Part shown: piece by piece, positions 8,003 to 17,441 of the stretch | Layout: each line of letters opens with the position of its first letter | How positions within the stretch are numbered: the first letter of the stretch is position 1 | Origin: JAFALK01 sp042701975 | GTDB taxonomy: Bacteria > Pseudomonadota > Gammaproteobacteria > Burkholderiales > Burkholderiaceae_C | Assembly (NCBI GenBank): GCA_042701975.1 | Contig: CP170561.1 | Span: 3,596,001 to 3,660,000, forward strand | DNA: 64,000 nucleotides | Direction: 5' to 3' | Position numbers and translations under genes: made by a program | Notes under the pieces: generated by a model | What the model was told of the DNA's origin: nothing | The model's input: the letters and a program-made list of their open reading frames with translations, nothing else | The model's database searches: none

Positions 8003-10261
8003 ATGCTCCGCTTCAATTTCCCCATCGTCATCATTGACGAGGACTTCCGCTCGGAAAACACCTCGGGCTCGGGCATCCGCGCCCTGGCCGAGGCGATCCA
8101 GAAGGAGGGCTTCGAGGTGGTGGGGGCGACGAGCTATGGCGACCTGTCCTCCTTCGCCCAGCAGCAAAGCCGGGCGAGCGCCTTCATCCTGTCCATTGAC
8201 GACGAGGAATTCACGCCCGGCCCCGAGCTGGACCCGGCCGTCCTGAACCTGCGCAAGTTCATCGAGGAGATCCGTTTCAAGAACGCGGACATCCCGATCT
8301 ACGTCTATGGCGAAACGCGCACCAGCCAGCACTTGCCCAACGACATCCTGCGCGAGCTGCACGGCTTCATTCACATGTTCGAGGACACGCCGGAGTTCGT
8401 GGCCCGCCACATCATCCGCGAGGCCAAGAGCTACATGGACGGCCTGGCGCCGCCCTTCTTCAAGGCGCTGATGGATTACGCAGCCGATGGCTCGTATTCG
8501 TGGCACTGCCCGGGCCACTCGGGCGGCGTTGCCTTCCTGAAGAGCCCGGTGGGCCGCATGTTCCACCAGTTCTTCGGCGAGAACATGCTGCGCGCCGACG
8601 TCTGCAACGCGGTGGAAGAGCTTGGCCAGCTGCTGGACCACACCGGCCCTGTGGCTGCGTCTGAGAAGAACGCCGCGCGCATCTTCAACGCCGACCACTG
8701 CTTCTTCGTCACCAACGGCACCAGCACCTCCAACAAGATGGTGTGGCACCACACGGTGGCGCCGGGCGACGTGGTGGTGGTGGACCGCAACTGCCACAAG
8801 TCCATCCTGCACTCGATCATCATGACTGGCGCCGTGCCCGTGTTCATGACCCCAACGCGCAACCACTACGGCATCATCGGCCCGATCCCGGAGAGTGAGT
8901 TCTCGCCCGAGACCATCCGCAAGAAGATCGCCAAGAACCCGCTGCTCAAGGGTGTAGACGCCAAAAAGGTCAAGCCGCGCATCATGACGCTGACGCAGTC
9001 GACCTACGACGGTGTGCTCTACAACACCGAGACGATCAAGGCCAAGCTCGACGGCTGGATCGACACACTGCATTTCGACGAGGCCTGGCTGCCGCACGCT
9101 GCCTTCCACGCCTTTTATGGCAGCTACCACGCCATGGGCAAGCACCGCGCGCGCCCCAAGAAGGCAATGGTCTACGCCACCCAGTCCACGCACAAGCTGC
9201 TGGCCGGCATCTCGCAGGCCTCGCAGGTGCTCGTGCAGGACTCGCAGACGGTCAAGCTGGACAAGCATCTGTTCAACGAGGCGTACCTGATGCACACCTC
9301 GACCAGCCCGCAATACAGCATCATCGCCAGCTGCGACGTGGCCGCCGCGATGATGGAGCCGCCCGGCGGCCCGGCGCTGGTGGAGGAGAGCCTGGCCGAA
9401 TCGGTGGACTTTCGCCGCGCGATGCGCAAGGTGGAGCAGGACTACGGCAAGAAGGACTGGTGGTTCAAGGTCTGGGGGCCGGACAAGCTCGCCGAAGAGG
9501 GCGTGGGCAAGGCCGCCAGCTGGATGCTCAAGGCCAACGAGAAGTGGCACGGCTTCGGCCCGATCGCGGACGGCTTCAACATGTTGGACCCGATCAAGTC
9601 CACCGTGATCACGCCGGGCCTCGACATGAGCGGCAAGTTCGCCAAGAGTGGCATTCCGGCCAGCATCGTCACCAAGTTCCTGGCCGAGCACGGCGTGGTG
9701 GTGGAGAAGACGGGCCTGTATTCGTTCTTCATCATGTTCACCATCGGCATCACCAAGGGCCGCTGGAACACGCTGGTGACGGCGCTGCAGCAGTTCAAGG
9801 ATGACTACGACAAGAACGCCCCGCTGTGGCGCATCCTGCCGGAGTTCGTCGCCGCCCAGCCGCGCTACGAGCGCATGGGCCTGCGCGATCTCTGCCAGAG
9901 CATCCACGAGGCCTACGCCAAGGGCGACATCGCGCGCCTGACGACGGATGTCTACCTGTCAGAGCTCGAGCCGGCCATGAAGCCCAGCGATGCGTACGCC
10001 TGCATCGCTCACCGCAAGACCGAGCGCGTGGTCATCGACGAGCTGGAAGGCCGCGTCACGACCTCGCTGCTGACGCCTTACCCACCGGGCATCCCGCTGC
10101 TGATCCCGGGCGAGCGCTTCAACAAGAAGATCGTGGACTATCTGAAGTTCACGCGCGACTTCAACGAGCGTTTCCCGGGCTTTGCCACAGACGTGCACGG
10201 GCTGGTGGCTGAAACCGGGGCCGACGGCAAGCTGCATTTCTACGTGGATTGCGTGGCCTGA
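8003..10261 (+). CDS. Lysine/arginine/ornithine decarboxylase (PLP, fold type I)
   Basis: The 752-residue protein has the three-part architecture of inducible-type basic amino acid decarboxylases. An N-terminal response-regulator-like wing (FPIVIIDEDFRSENTSGSGI) comes first, then the PLP domain and a C-terminal domain ending in PPGIPLLIPGERF. The PLP-binding lysine is K398 in TQSTHKLLAGISQ; HCPGHSGG and HFDEAWLPH are further active-site motifs. Length and motifs fit the arginine/lysine/ornithine decarboxylase common in Burkholderiales; the preferred substrate cannot be decided by eye. No antiporter gene is adjacent, which speaks against a classic acid-resistance pair. Confidence 0.88.
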   Translation: MLRFNFPIVIIDEDFRSENTSGSGIRALAEAIQKEGFEVVGATSYGDLSSFAQQQSRASAFILSIDDEEFTPGPELDPAVLNLRKFIEEIRFKNADIPIYVYGETRTSQHLPNDILRELHGFIHMFEDTPEFVARHIIREAKSYMDGLAPPFFKALMDYAADGSYSWHCPGHSGGVAFLKSPVGRMFHQFFGENMLRADVCNAVEELGQLLDHTGPVAASEKNAARIFNADHCFFVTNGTSTSNKMVWHHTVAPGDVVVVDRNCHKSILHSIIMTGAVPVFMTPTRNHYGIIGPIPESEFSPETIRKKIAKNPLLKGVDAKKVKPRIMTLTQSTYDGVLYNTETIKAKLDGWIDTLHFDEAWLPHAAFHAFYGSYHAMGKHRARPKKAMVYATQSTHKLLAGISQASQVLVQDSQTVKLDKHLFNEAYLMHTSTSPQYSIIASCDVAAAMMEPPGGPALVEESLAESVDFRRAMRKVEQDYGKKDWWFKVWGPDKLAEEGVGKAASWMLKANEKWHGFGPIADGFNMLDPIKSTVITPGLDMSGKFAKSGIPASIVTKFLAEHGVVVEKTGLYSFFIMFTIGITKGRWNTLVTALQQFKDDYDKNAPLWRILPEFVAAQPRYERMGLRDLCQSIHEAYAKGDIARLTTDVYLSELEPAMKPSDAYACIAHRKTERVVIDELEGRVTTSLLTPYPPGIPLLIPGERFNKKIVDYLKFTRDFNERFPGFATDVHGLVAETGADGKLHFYVDCVA

Positions 10262-10364
10262 GCGCCCTCCTGAATGCTCTTTGCGGCGAGGCAAATTCCT
10301 ACCTCGCCGACTGACTGCCGGAGCTATGCTTCGGCCTCACGCCTGAACGCAGTGAGAGGTCTCC

Positions 10365-11126
10365 ATGGACATGTCGGTCAACGTAGCGGCATATCGCCAG
10401 AGTGCGGCGGAGCAAGAGCGCACGATGGACCTGCTGTCGCGCCTGCCGGATGCGGGCGGCGCCACGGCGCTGGACATCGGGGCGCGCGACGGCCACTTTT
10501 CTAAGCTGCTGGCTGAGCACTACGGCCACGTCGTCGCGCTCGACCTGGAGAAGCCGACTTTCGAATATCCGGGCGTCGAGTGCGTGAAGGGCGACGCCAC
10601 GGGCTTGCAGTTCGCGTCAGGCAGCTTCGATCTGGTGTTCTGCGCGGAAGTGCTGGAGCACATTCCCGAGCCCGGCCTGGGTCGAGCCTGCGCGGAGATC
10701 GAGCGGGTGGCGCGCGACCTGATCCTGATCGGCGTGCCCTACAAGCAGGACCTGCGAATCGGCCGTACCACCTGCCAGGCGTGCGGCCATGCCAATCCGC
10801 CCTGGGGGCACGTCAACTCGTTCGATGAGGCTGCGCTGCAGCGCAGCTTCCCGGGCTGTTCCGTCGTTTCGGTCGGCTTTGTGGGCCAGCGCCGAGAGCG
10901 GACCAATGCCCTGACGGCCGGGCTGCTGGACTATGCCGGCAACCCCTTCGGCACCTACAGGCAGCAAGAGCCCTGCGTCTATTGCGGGCAGGGTCTGGGC
11001 AATCCTGGGCCGCGCAGCGTGCCACAGAGGCTGGCGACCCGGCTGGCCCATTGGTCGCGCCAGTGGGCGGAGGCGGGCGCCCGGCCGGTGGGCAACTGGA
11101 TCCACATGCTGCTGCGCAAGCGTTAG
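10365..11126 (+). CDS. Class I SAM-dependent methyltransferase with Cys-rich zinc-binding motifs
   Basis: This 253-residue protein has a Rossmann methyltransferase core: TALDIGARDGHFSKLL (motif I), VVALDLEKPTF, CVKGDATGLQFASGSFDLVFCAEVLEHI (motifs II-III). It also has two CxxC pairs, CQACGH and CVYCGQG, that could bind zinc. This build is seen in methyltransferases from surface polysaccharide regions. A second ATG lies two codons in. The neighbours are unrelated housekeeping genes, so the substrate is unknown. Confidence 0.78.
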   Translation: MDMSVNVAAYRQSAAEQERTMDLLSRLPDAGGATALDIGARDGHFSKLLAEHYGHVVALDLEKPTFEYPGVECVKGDATGLQFASGSFDLVFCAEVLEHIPEPGLGRACAEIERVARDLILIGVPYKQDLRIGRTTCQACGHANPPWGHVNSFDEAALQRSFPGCSVVSVGFVGQRRERTNALTAGLLDYAGNPFGTYRQQEPCVYCGQGLGNPGPRSVPQRLATRLAHWSRQWAEAGARPVGNWIHMLLRKR

Positions 11127-11157
11127 TCTCGGCAGCTGCAGCAGGGAAGGGCGCCGA

Positions 11158-11940
11158 TCAAGCGTCGCCGGCCATGGCCACGTGGCTGAAACCGCCGTCC
11201 ACGTAGATGATTTCCGAGCTGATGCCGCCGGCCAGGTCCGAGAACAGGAAGGCGGCCGTGTTGCCGACGTCGTCGATCGTGACGTTGCGCCGGATTGGGG
11301 CGGCGGCGGCGAACTGGCCCAGCAGCTTGCCGAAATCCTTGATGCCCGAGGCGGCCAGCGTCTTGATCGGGCCGGCCGAGATGCCGTTCACGCGCACGCC
11401 CTTGGCGCCCAGGTCATAGGCCAGGTAGCGCACGCTGGCTTCCAGCGACGCCTTGGCCAGGCCCATGGTGTTGTAGTTGGGGACGAAGCGGTCCGCGCCC
11501 AGATAGGACAGCGTCAGCAGCGAGGAGCCTGGGCGCAGCATCGGGGCGGCCAGCTTGGCCATGGCCGGGAAGCTGTAGGCCGAGATGTCGTGCGCGATGC
11601 GGAAGTTCTCGCGGGTCAGGCCACCCAGGAAATCGCCGGCGATGGCGTCACGGGGGGCAAAGCCGATCGAATGGACGAAACCGTCAAATTCGCCCCAGGC
11701 CTCCTTCAGGCCGGCAAACAGGGCCTCCATCTGGGCGTCATCAGTGACGTCGCAATCGAAGACCAGCTGCGAGCCGAATTCGGCGGCGAATTCGGTGATG
11801 CGGTCTTTGAAGCGCTCGCCCTGGTAGCTGAAGGCCAGTTCGGCGCCTTCACGGTGGCAGGCGCGTGCAATGCCATAGGCGATGGAACGGTTGGAGAGAA
11901 CGCCCGTGATCAGCAAACGCTTGCCGGCGAGGAAACCCAT
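11158..11940 (-). CDS. fabI: Enoyl-[acyl-carrier-protein] reductase (NADH) FabI
   Basis: FabI reduces trans-2-enoyl-ACP in the last step of each fatty-acid elongation cycle. The 260-residue protein begins MGFLAGKRLLITGVLSNRSIAYG, the family nucleotide-binding start. It has Y146, Y156 and K163 (SYLGADRFVPNYNTMGLAKAS), the same numbering as E. coli FabI. The ATG at 11940 is preferred because upstream residues are not family-like. It is divergent from the rimP operon across a 267-base spacer. Confidence 0.96.
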   Translation of the reverse strand: MGFLAGKRLLITGVLSNRSIAYGIARACHREGAELAFSYQGERFKDRITEFAAEFGSQLVFDCDVTDDAQMEALFAGLKEAWGEFDGFVHSIGFAPRDAIAGDFLGGLTRENFRIAHDISAYSFPAMAKLAAPMLRPGSSLLTLSYLGADRFVPNYNTMGLAKASLEASVRYLAYDLGAKGVRVNGISAGPIKTLAASGIKDFGKLLGQFAAAAPIRRNVTIDDVGNTAAFLFSDLAGGISSEIIYVDGGFSHVAMAGDA

Positions 11941-11990
11941 GGAAATGCTCCGGTTCTGGTGATTCAAGCCCTCAATTCTGTCACGCAATC

Positions 11991-12019
11991 TTGTTGGCAC
12001 ATCTATTGCGTAGTACAAT
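11991..12019 (+). promoter_or_regulatory. Candidate sigma-70 promoter of the rimP-nusA-infB operon
   Basis: A TACAAT -10 hexamer at 12014-12019 is preceded at a 17-base spacing by TTGTTG (11991-11996). Transcription would begin near 12026 and give a leader of about 180 nt before rimP. This is read by eye from consensus matching. Confidence 0.5.
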
Positions 12020-12142
12020 CCCTGCTTCGCTAGAGCGGCACATATACCCTCTACAGAGAAGCCACGGGTCAGGCCAAAGTTTGAACCGCAGGGCTTTTCG
12101 GCGAACTGCAATCAGGGTTGAACGCCTGACTGCAGAAGTGAT

Positions 12143-12171
12143 TGGGCGGATTCATCCAGCCCATTTTTTTT
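12143..12171 (+). terminator. Intrinsic terminator (attenuator) in the rimP leader
   Basis: A stem formed by TGGGCGGA and TCC-A-GCCCA around a TTCA loop is followed directly by eight T residues. It lies between the likely operon promoter and the rimP start, only 36 bases before the ATG, so it would end transcription before the operon unless read through. Conserved leader structures have been described upstream of rimP in other proteobacteria. Control by NusA or another operon product is inference. Confidence 0.6.
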
Positions 12172-12207
12172 GGTCGAACGAAAAATCATACGGAAATACA
12201 CGCACGA

Positions 12208-12813
12208 ATGGCATCGGCAAATTGGCAAGCGTCAATTGAAAAAACCGTGACCGGTCTCGGTTACGACATTGTGGGCTGCGAACGCAGTGCCGCTGGCTTG
12301 CTGCGCGTGTACATCGACAAGCTGCCCGAGGCCGCAGCTGCCGGTGAGATCATTTCCGTGGATGACTGCGAGCGCGTGACGCGCCAGCTCCAGTATGTGC
12401 TCGAAGTCGAGAACGTGCTGTATGAGCGGTTGGAAGTCTCCTCGCCCGGCCTGGACCGCCCGCTGAACAAGCCGGCCGACTACGCCCGCTTCGCCGGCAA
12501 CGAGGTGCAGATCACCTTGAAGGCGCCGTTCCAGGGGCGCAAGAAATACAAGGGCGTGCTCGAAGCCGCCGGCGAGACCTGGCGTCTCGTGTTTGCCGAC
12601 GACAAGGGCGTCGAGCAGGCGCTCGATTTCACCTTTGAAGAAGTGCGCGAAGCCCGCCTGGTGCCGGCCATCAGCTTCAAGGGCCGAAATGCAAGCAGCA
12701 AGGATGCGGCCAAGGCACCGGCCAAGAAAGGTGCTGCACCAAAGAAGCCGGCCAAGCGCAGCAATGCCAAGGCCAGGCAGGTCGCCGACGAAGTGACTGC
12801 CGCAGACGAATGA
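12208..12813 (+). CDS. rimP: Ribosome maturation factor RimP
   Basis: RimP assists late assembly of the 30S subunit. The 201-residue protein has the RimP N-terminal domain (GLGYDIVGCERSAAGLLRVYID) with the conserved EVSSPGLDRPL turn, and the C-terminal SH3-like domain (GNEVQITLKAPFQGRKKYKGVL). A lysine/alanine-rich tail of about 45 residues extends beyond the usual length, as in many Burkholderiales. The ATG at 12208 follows the leader attenuator. nusA begins 28 bases downstream. Confidence 0.95.
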   Translation: MASANWQASIEKTVTGLGYDIVGCERSAAGLLRVYIDKLPEAAAAGEIISVDDCERVTRQLQYVLEVENVLYERLEVSSPGLDRPLNKPADYARFAGNEVQITLKAPFQGRKKYKGVLEAAGETWRLVFADDKGVEQALDFTFEEVREARLVPAISFKGRNASSKDAAKAPAKKGAAPKKPAKRSNAKARQVADEVTAADE

Positions 12814-12841
12814 ACTTGGGAAGACGAAAGGTCGAAGACAA

Positions 12842-14332
12842 ATGAACCGCGAACTGTTGATGCTGGTGGATGCGATCTCGCGCGAGAAGAGCGTGGAGCG
12901 CGATGTCGTGTTCGGTGCAGTCGAAGCTGCGCTGGCCTCGGCCACCAAGAAACTGCATGGCAGCGATATGGGCGGCGAAGTCGATATCCGCGTGTCCATC
13001 GACCGCGATTCCGGCGAGTACGAGACCTTCCGTCGCTGGCACGTCGTGCCCAACGAGGCCGGCCTGCAGAACCCCGAAGCTGAAATCCTGCTGTTCGAAG
13101 CACAGGAACAGATTGCCGACATCGAGGTGGACGACCATATCGAAGAGCCGATCGAATCCGTGCCGATCGGCCGCATCGGTGCGCAAGCTGCCAAGCAGGT
13201 CATCCTGCAAAAGATCCGCGACGCCGAGCGCGAGCAGCTGCTGAACGACTTCATGTCGCGCGGCGAGAAGATCTTCGTCGGCACGGTCAAGCGCCTGGAC
13301 AAGGGCGACCTGATCTGCGAATCGGGCCGCGTTGAAGGCCGTCTGCGCCGCAACGAGATGATCTCCAAGGAAAACCTGCGTACCGGCGACCGCGTGCGTG
13401 CCGTGATTCTGGGCGTGGACCCGACCCAGCGTGGCCCACAGATCATGCTCTCGCGTTCCTCGCCTGAGTTCATGAAGGAGCTGTTCGCTCAAGAAGTGCC
13501 CGAGATCGAACAAGGTCTCCTCGAGATCAAGAGCTGCGCCCGTGATTCCGGCAGCCGCGCCAAGATCGCCGTGCTCTCGCACGACAAGCGCGTGGACCCG
13601 ATCGGCACCTGCGTTGGCGTCCGCGGTTCGCGCGTCAACGGCGTGACGAACGAACTCGCCGGCGAACGCGTGGACATCGTGCTGTGGTCGGAAGACCCGG
13701 CCCAGTTCGTCATCGGCGCGCTGGCTCCGGCCAATGTGCAGTCGATCGTGGTGGACGAAGAGCGCCATGCCATGGACGTGGTGGTTGACGAGGAAAACCT
13801 CGCCATCGCCATCGGCCGTGGCGGCCAGAACGTGCGCCTGGCTTCCGAGCTGACCGGCTGGCGCATCAACATCATGTCGGCCGAGGAATCGGCCGCCAAG
13901 CAGGAAGTCGAATCCGAGACCGTGCGCAAGCTCTTCGTCGACAAGCTCGATGTGGACGCCGAAGTGGCCGACATCCTGATCGCCGAAGGCTTCACCAGCC
14001 TCGAGGAAGTGGCCTACGTGCCCATGCAGGAAATGCTCGAGATCGAGGCCTTCGACGAAGACACCGTCAACGAGCTGCGCACCCGCGCCAAGGACGCTCT
14101 GCTGACGATGGAAATCGCCAAGGAAGAGAAGGTCGAGGAAGTGTCGCAAGACCTGCGCGACCTCGACGGCGTGAGCCCCGAGCTGCTGGCCAAGCTGGCC
14201 GCCGGCGACATCAACACCCGTGACGACCTGGCCGACCTGGCCGTCGACGAACTCGTCGAGATCGCCGGCATGGAGGAGGACGCGGCACGCGCCCTGATCA
14301 TGAAGGCCCGTGAACATTGGTTCACGGCCTGA
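12842..14332 (+). CDS. nusA: Transcription termination/antitermination factor NusA
   Basis: The 496-residue product has the N-terminal RNA polymerase-binding domain (MNRELLMLVDAISREKSVERDVV), an S1 domain (GTVKRLDKGDLICESGRVEGR) and two KH domains (CVGVRGSRVNGVTNEL, IAIGRGGQNVRLASELTGW). Two C-terminal helix-hairpin-helix repeats, near residues 365-420 and 440-496, match the proteobacterial form that contacts RNA polymerase alpha and lambda N-type factors. It sits in the conserved order rimP-nusA-infB. Confidence 0.97.
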   Translation: MNRELLMLVDAISREKSVERDVVFGAVEAALASATKKLHGSDMGGEVDIRVSIDRDSGEYETFRRWHVVPNEAGLQNPEAEILLFEAQEQIADIEVDDHIEEPIESVPIGRIGAQAAKQVILQKIRDAEREQLLNDFMSRGEKIFVGTVKRLDKGDLICESGRVEGRLRRNEMISKENLRTGDRVRAVILGVDPTQRGPQIMLSRSSPEFMKELFAQEVPEIEQGLLEIKSCARDSGSRAKIAVLSHDKRVDPIGTCVGVRGSRVNGVTNELAGERVDIVLWSEDPAQFVIGALAPANVQSIVVDEERHAMDVVVDEENLAIAIGRGGQNVRLASELTGWRINIMSAEESAAKQEVESETVRKLFVDKLDVDAEVADILIAEGFTSLEEVAYVPMQEMLEIEAFDEDTVNELRTRAKDALLTMEIAKEEKVEEVSQDLRDLDGVSPELLAKLAAGDINTRDDLADLAVDELVEIAGMEEDAARALIMKAREHWFTA

Positions 14333-14389
14333 TCAGGACCTGAAGCCCACTCCACCACGCACAGCACGCAAGAACACAAGGATCCAACA

Positions 14390-17380
14390 ATGGCCGTGAC
14401 CACCGTCTCCCAGTTTGCCGCAGAGCTTCAAAGGCCTGCGAGCACGCTGCTCGAGCAGTTGCAAGCAGCGGGCGTCAGCAAGGCGTCACCTGAAGACGCG
14501 CTGAACGAGTCGGACAAGGAGCGTCTCCTGGAGCACCTGCGCAGCGCGCATGGCACTACGAGCACCGATCGCAAGAAGATCACGCTCAAGCGCACCTCCA
14601 CGAGCGAGATCAAGCAAGCCGATTCTTCCGGCAAGACCCGCACCGTTCAGGTCCAGGTCAAGAAGACCCGCACCTTCGTCAAGCGCGACGAAACGCCGGG
14701 CGTGGACGAAGCCGCAGTGGCTGCCGCCGAGGAAGCCGACCTGCAGCGCCGCGCCGATGAGGCCCGCGCCGAAGCCGAAGCGCTGCGCCAGCAGGAAGAA
14801 GAACTCGCCGCCAAGATGCGCGAGCGTGCAGAAGCCGAAGCCGCCGCCAAGGCCGTCGAGGAGCAGCGCCGCCAGGAGCGCCTGGCTGCTGAAGCCATCG
14901 CCGCTGCCGAAGCCGCCGCCGCAGAGGCTGCCGCTGCCGCAACTGCCAAGAGCGCCAGCAAGAAGAAGAGCGCCGAGGCCGCTGCTGCCGAAGCCGACGC
15001 CATCAACAAGGCTGCCGCTGCCAAGCGCGCTGCCCCCGCAGCTGCGCCTGCCGCCGAGACCGTGGCTGAAGCGCCGGCTCCGGTCGCTGCTGCGCCTGTG
15101 GCGCCTCCCGCTCCTCCGGTCGAAGCGCCGAAGCCCGCCCTGCGCGTGGTGAAGGCCGTGGATGCCGGTGCTGAGGAAAAGCAGAAGGCCGTCGAGCTGG
15201 AGCGTCGCCGCAAGGCCGCCGAGGCCGAAGCCGCCGCCATCCGCGCGATGATGAACAAGCCCAAGGCTGTCATGGTCGCCAAGAAGGAGGAGCCGGCCAA
15301 GCCTGCTGAGACGCCCAAGGAAGGCATCAAGGGCACGATCCACAAGAAGGCCGGCGCTCCGGGCGCTGCGCCGGCTCCGGCATCTGCCGGCGCACGTCCG
15401 GGTTCGCCGGGCGACAAGAAGTCCGTCAAGTCCGAGAAGCTGTCCTCCAGCTGGGCCGATGACGCCGCCAAGAAGCGCGGCCTCAAGACCACCGGCGCCG
15501 GTGCACCCACGGGTGGCCGCGGCGGTGCAGGCGGCTGGCGCGCTCCGGCGCGCGGTGGTCGCCGTGGTGGCCGTGACGATGGCTCGCAGAGCAACTTTGT
15601 GCCGCCGACGGAAGCCGTCATCCAGGAAGTGCACGTTCCCGAAACCATCTCCGTGGCCGATCTCGCCCACAAGATGTCGGTGAAGGCTTCCGAAGTCATT
15701 AAGCAGATGATGAAGCTGGGCCAGATGGTCACCATCAACCAGCAGTTGGACCAGGAAACGGCCATGATCCTGGTCGAGGAAATGGGGCACAAGGCGTTCG
15801 CTGCCAAGCTGGACGACCCGGATGCCTTCCTGGAAGAAGAGGGCGCCGATGCCGAACAGCAGCACGAGATGCTGCCGCGCGCGCCGGTCGTCACCGTCAT
15901 GGGTCACGTCGACCACGGCAAGACCTCGCTGCTGGACTACATCCGCCGCAGCCGTGTCGCAGCTGGCGAAGCCGGCGGCATCACGCAGCACATCGGCGCG
16001 TACCACGTGGAAACGCCGCGCGGCATGATCACCTTCCTGGACACCCCGGGTCACGCGGCCTTCACGGCCATGCGTGCTCGCGGCGCCAAGGCCACCGACA
16101 TCGTCATCCTCGTCTGCGCGGCAGACGACGGCGTGATGCCGCAGACCAAGGAAGCTGTCCACCACGCAAAGGCCGCTGGCGTGCCGATCGTGGTCGCGAT
16201 GACCAAGATTGACAAGCCTGACTCCAATGCTGAGCGCGTCAAGAGCGAGCTGGTGGCCGAGCAGGTCGTGCCGGAAGAATTCGGTGGCGACTCGCCATTC
16301 GTGGGCGTGTCTTCCAAGACCGGGCAGGGCATCGACGAGCTGCTGGAGCAGGTGCTGCTGCAGGCCGAAGTGCTGGAACTGACCGCTCCGAAGGATTCGA
16401 TGGCCAAGGGCCTCGTGATCGAAGCCAAGCTGGACAAGGGCCGCGGCCCGGTGGCCACGGTGCTGGTGCAGAGCGGCACGCTCAAGCGCGGCGACGTGGT
16501 GCTGGCCGGTTCGACCTATGGTCGCGTTCGTGCCATGTTGGACGAAGACGGCAAGGCCACGACCGAAGCCGGTCCTTCGATCCCCGTGGAAATTCAGGGC
16601 CTGACCGAAGTTCCGCAGGCCGGTGATGAGTTCATGGTGCTGGGCGATGAACGCCGTGCTCGTGAAGTTGCCACCTTCCGCCAAGGCAAGTACCGCGACG
16701 TCAAGCTGGCCAAGCAGCAGGCCGCCAAGCTGGAGAACATGTTCTCCGATATGGCAGCCGGCGATGTCCAGACCCTGCCGCTGATCGTCAAGGCCGACGT
16801 GCAAGGCTCGCAGGAAGCCCTGGCTTCCTCGCTGCTCAAGCTCTCGACCGACGAAGTCAAGGTGCAGGTGGTGCATGCCGCCGTGGGTGGCATCAGCGAA
16901 TCCGACGTCAACCTGGCGATCGCCTCCAAGGCCATCATCATCGGCTTCAACGTGCGTGCCGAAGCCGGTGCGCGCAAGCTCGCCGAGGGCAACGGCGTCG
17001 ACCTGCGCTACTACAACATCATCTACGACGCCGTGGATGAGGTGAAGGCAGCCATGGGCGGCATGCTGGCCCCGGAGCAGAAGGAAGAAGCGCTTGGTAC
17101 CGCCGAGATCCGCGTGGTCTTCGTGGCCTCCAAGATCGGTACGGTGGCCGGCTCGATGGTCACGTCGGGCCTGGTGCGCCGCAACGCACGCTTCCGCCTG
17201 CTGCGCGACAACGTGGTGGTCTACACCGGCGAAGTCGAATCGGTGCGCCGCGAGAAGGACGACGTCAAGGAAGTCAAGGAAGGCTTCGAGTGCGGTATCA
17301 AGCTCAAGAACTACAACGACATCAAGGAAGGTGATCAGCTGGAGTTCTTCGAGATCAAGGAAGTGGCCCGCACCCTCTAA
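14390..17380 (+). CDS. infB: Translation initiation factor IF-2
   Basis: The 996-residue GTPase brings fMet-tRNA to the 30S subunit. It begins with an IF2 N-terminal helical domain (VTTVSQFAAELQRPASTLLEQLQ). A long low-complexity Ala/Glu/Pro/Lys linker and a Gly/Arg-rich patch near residues 370-400 follow. The G domain carries GHVDHGKT at 505-512, DTPGHAAF and TKID; the C-terminal beta-barrels end near FFEIKEVARTL. The long linker is typical of Burkholderiales IF-2. rbfA follows 61 bases downstream across a strong hairpin. Confidence 0.97.
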   Translation: MAVTTVSQFAAELQRPASTLLEQLQAAGVSKASPEDALNESDKERLLEHLRSAHGTTSTDRKKITLKRTSTSEIKQADSSGKTRTVQVQVKKTRTFVKRDETPGVDEAAVAAAEEADLQRRADEARAEAEALRQQEEELAAKMRERAEAEAAAKAVEEQRRQERLAAEAIAAAEAAAAEAAAAATAKSASKKKSAEAAAAEADAINKAAAAKRAAPAAAPAAETVAEAPAPVAAAPVAPPAPPVEAPKPALRVVKAVDAGAEEKQKAVELERRRKAAEAEAAAIRAMMNKPKAVMVAKKEEPAKPAETPKEGIKGTIHKKAGAPGAAPAPASAGARPGSPGDKKSVKSEKLSSSWADDAAKKRGLKTTGAGAPTGGRGGAGGWRAPARGGRRGGRDDGSQSNFVPPTEAVIQEVHVPETISVADLAHKMSVKASEVIKQMMKLGQMVTINQQLDQETAMILVEEMGHKAFAAKLDDPDAFLEEEGADAEQQHEMLPRAPVVTVMGHVDHGKTSLLDYIRRSRVAAGEAGGITQHIGAYHVETPRGMITFLDTPGHAAFTAMRARGAKATDIVILVCAADDGVMPQTKEAVHHAKAAGVPIVVAMTKIDKPDSNAERVKSELVAEQVVPEEFGGDSPFVGVSSKTGQGIDELLEQVLLQAEVLELTAPKDSMAKGLVIEAKLDKGRGPVATVLVQSGTLKRGDVVLAGSTYGRVRAMLDEDGKATTEAGPSIPVEIQGLTEVPQAGDEFMVLGDERRAREVATFRQGKYRDVKLAKQQAAKLENMFSDMAAGDVQTLPLIVKADVQGSQEALASSLLKLSTDEVKVQVVHAAVGGISESDVNLAIASKAIIIGFNVRAEAGARKLAEGNGVDLRYYNIIYDAVDEVKAAMGGMLAPEQKEEALGTAEIRVVFVASKIGTVAGSMVTSGLVRRNARFRLLRDNVVVYTGEVESVRREKDDVKEVKEGFECGIKLKNYNDIKEGDQLEFFEIKEVARTL

Positions 17381-17400
17381 GCCTTTCCTTGTTCAGGGTT

Positions 17401-17421
17401 AACCCCGCCCCTGGCGGGGTT
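17401..17421 (+). other. Strong intergenic hairpin between infB and rbfA
   Basis: A perfect 9-bp stem (AACCCCGCC with GGCGGGGTT, 3-base loop) lies 20 bases after infB. There is no T tract behind it, so it is more likely an mRNA processing or stability element, or a partial terminator, than a full intrinsic terminator. The rbfA Shine-Dalgarno (CAGGAG) lies just downstream. Confidence 0.6.
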
Positions 17422-17441
17422 CGCCACTTCAGGAGTCAACG

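Noticed and set aside
12677..16876. Long antisense open frames (over 500 codons) opposite nusA and infB
   Set aside because: They are mirror effects of high-GC codon bias; the translations are His/Gly/Leu-rich without motifs, and the plus-strand genes are certain.
17401..17421. Hairpin after infB as a full transcription terminator
   Set aside because: No T tract follows and rbfA, truB and typA continue the operon, so a processing or stability role is more likely.
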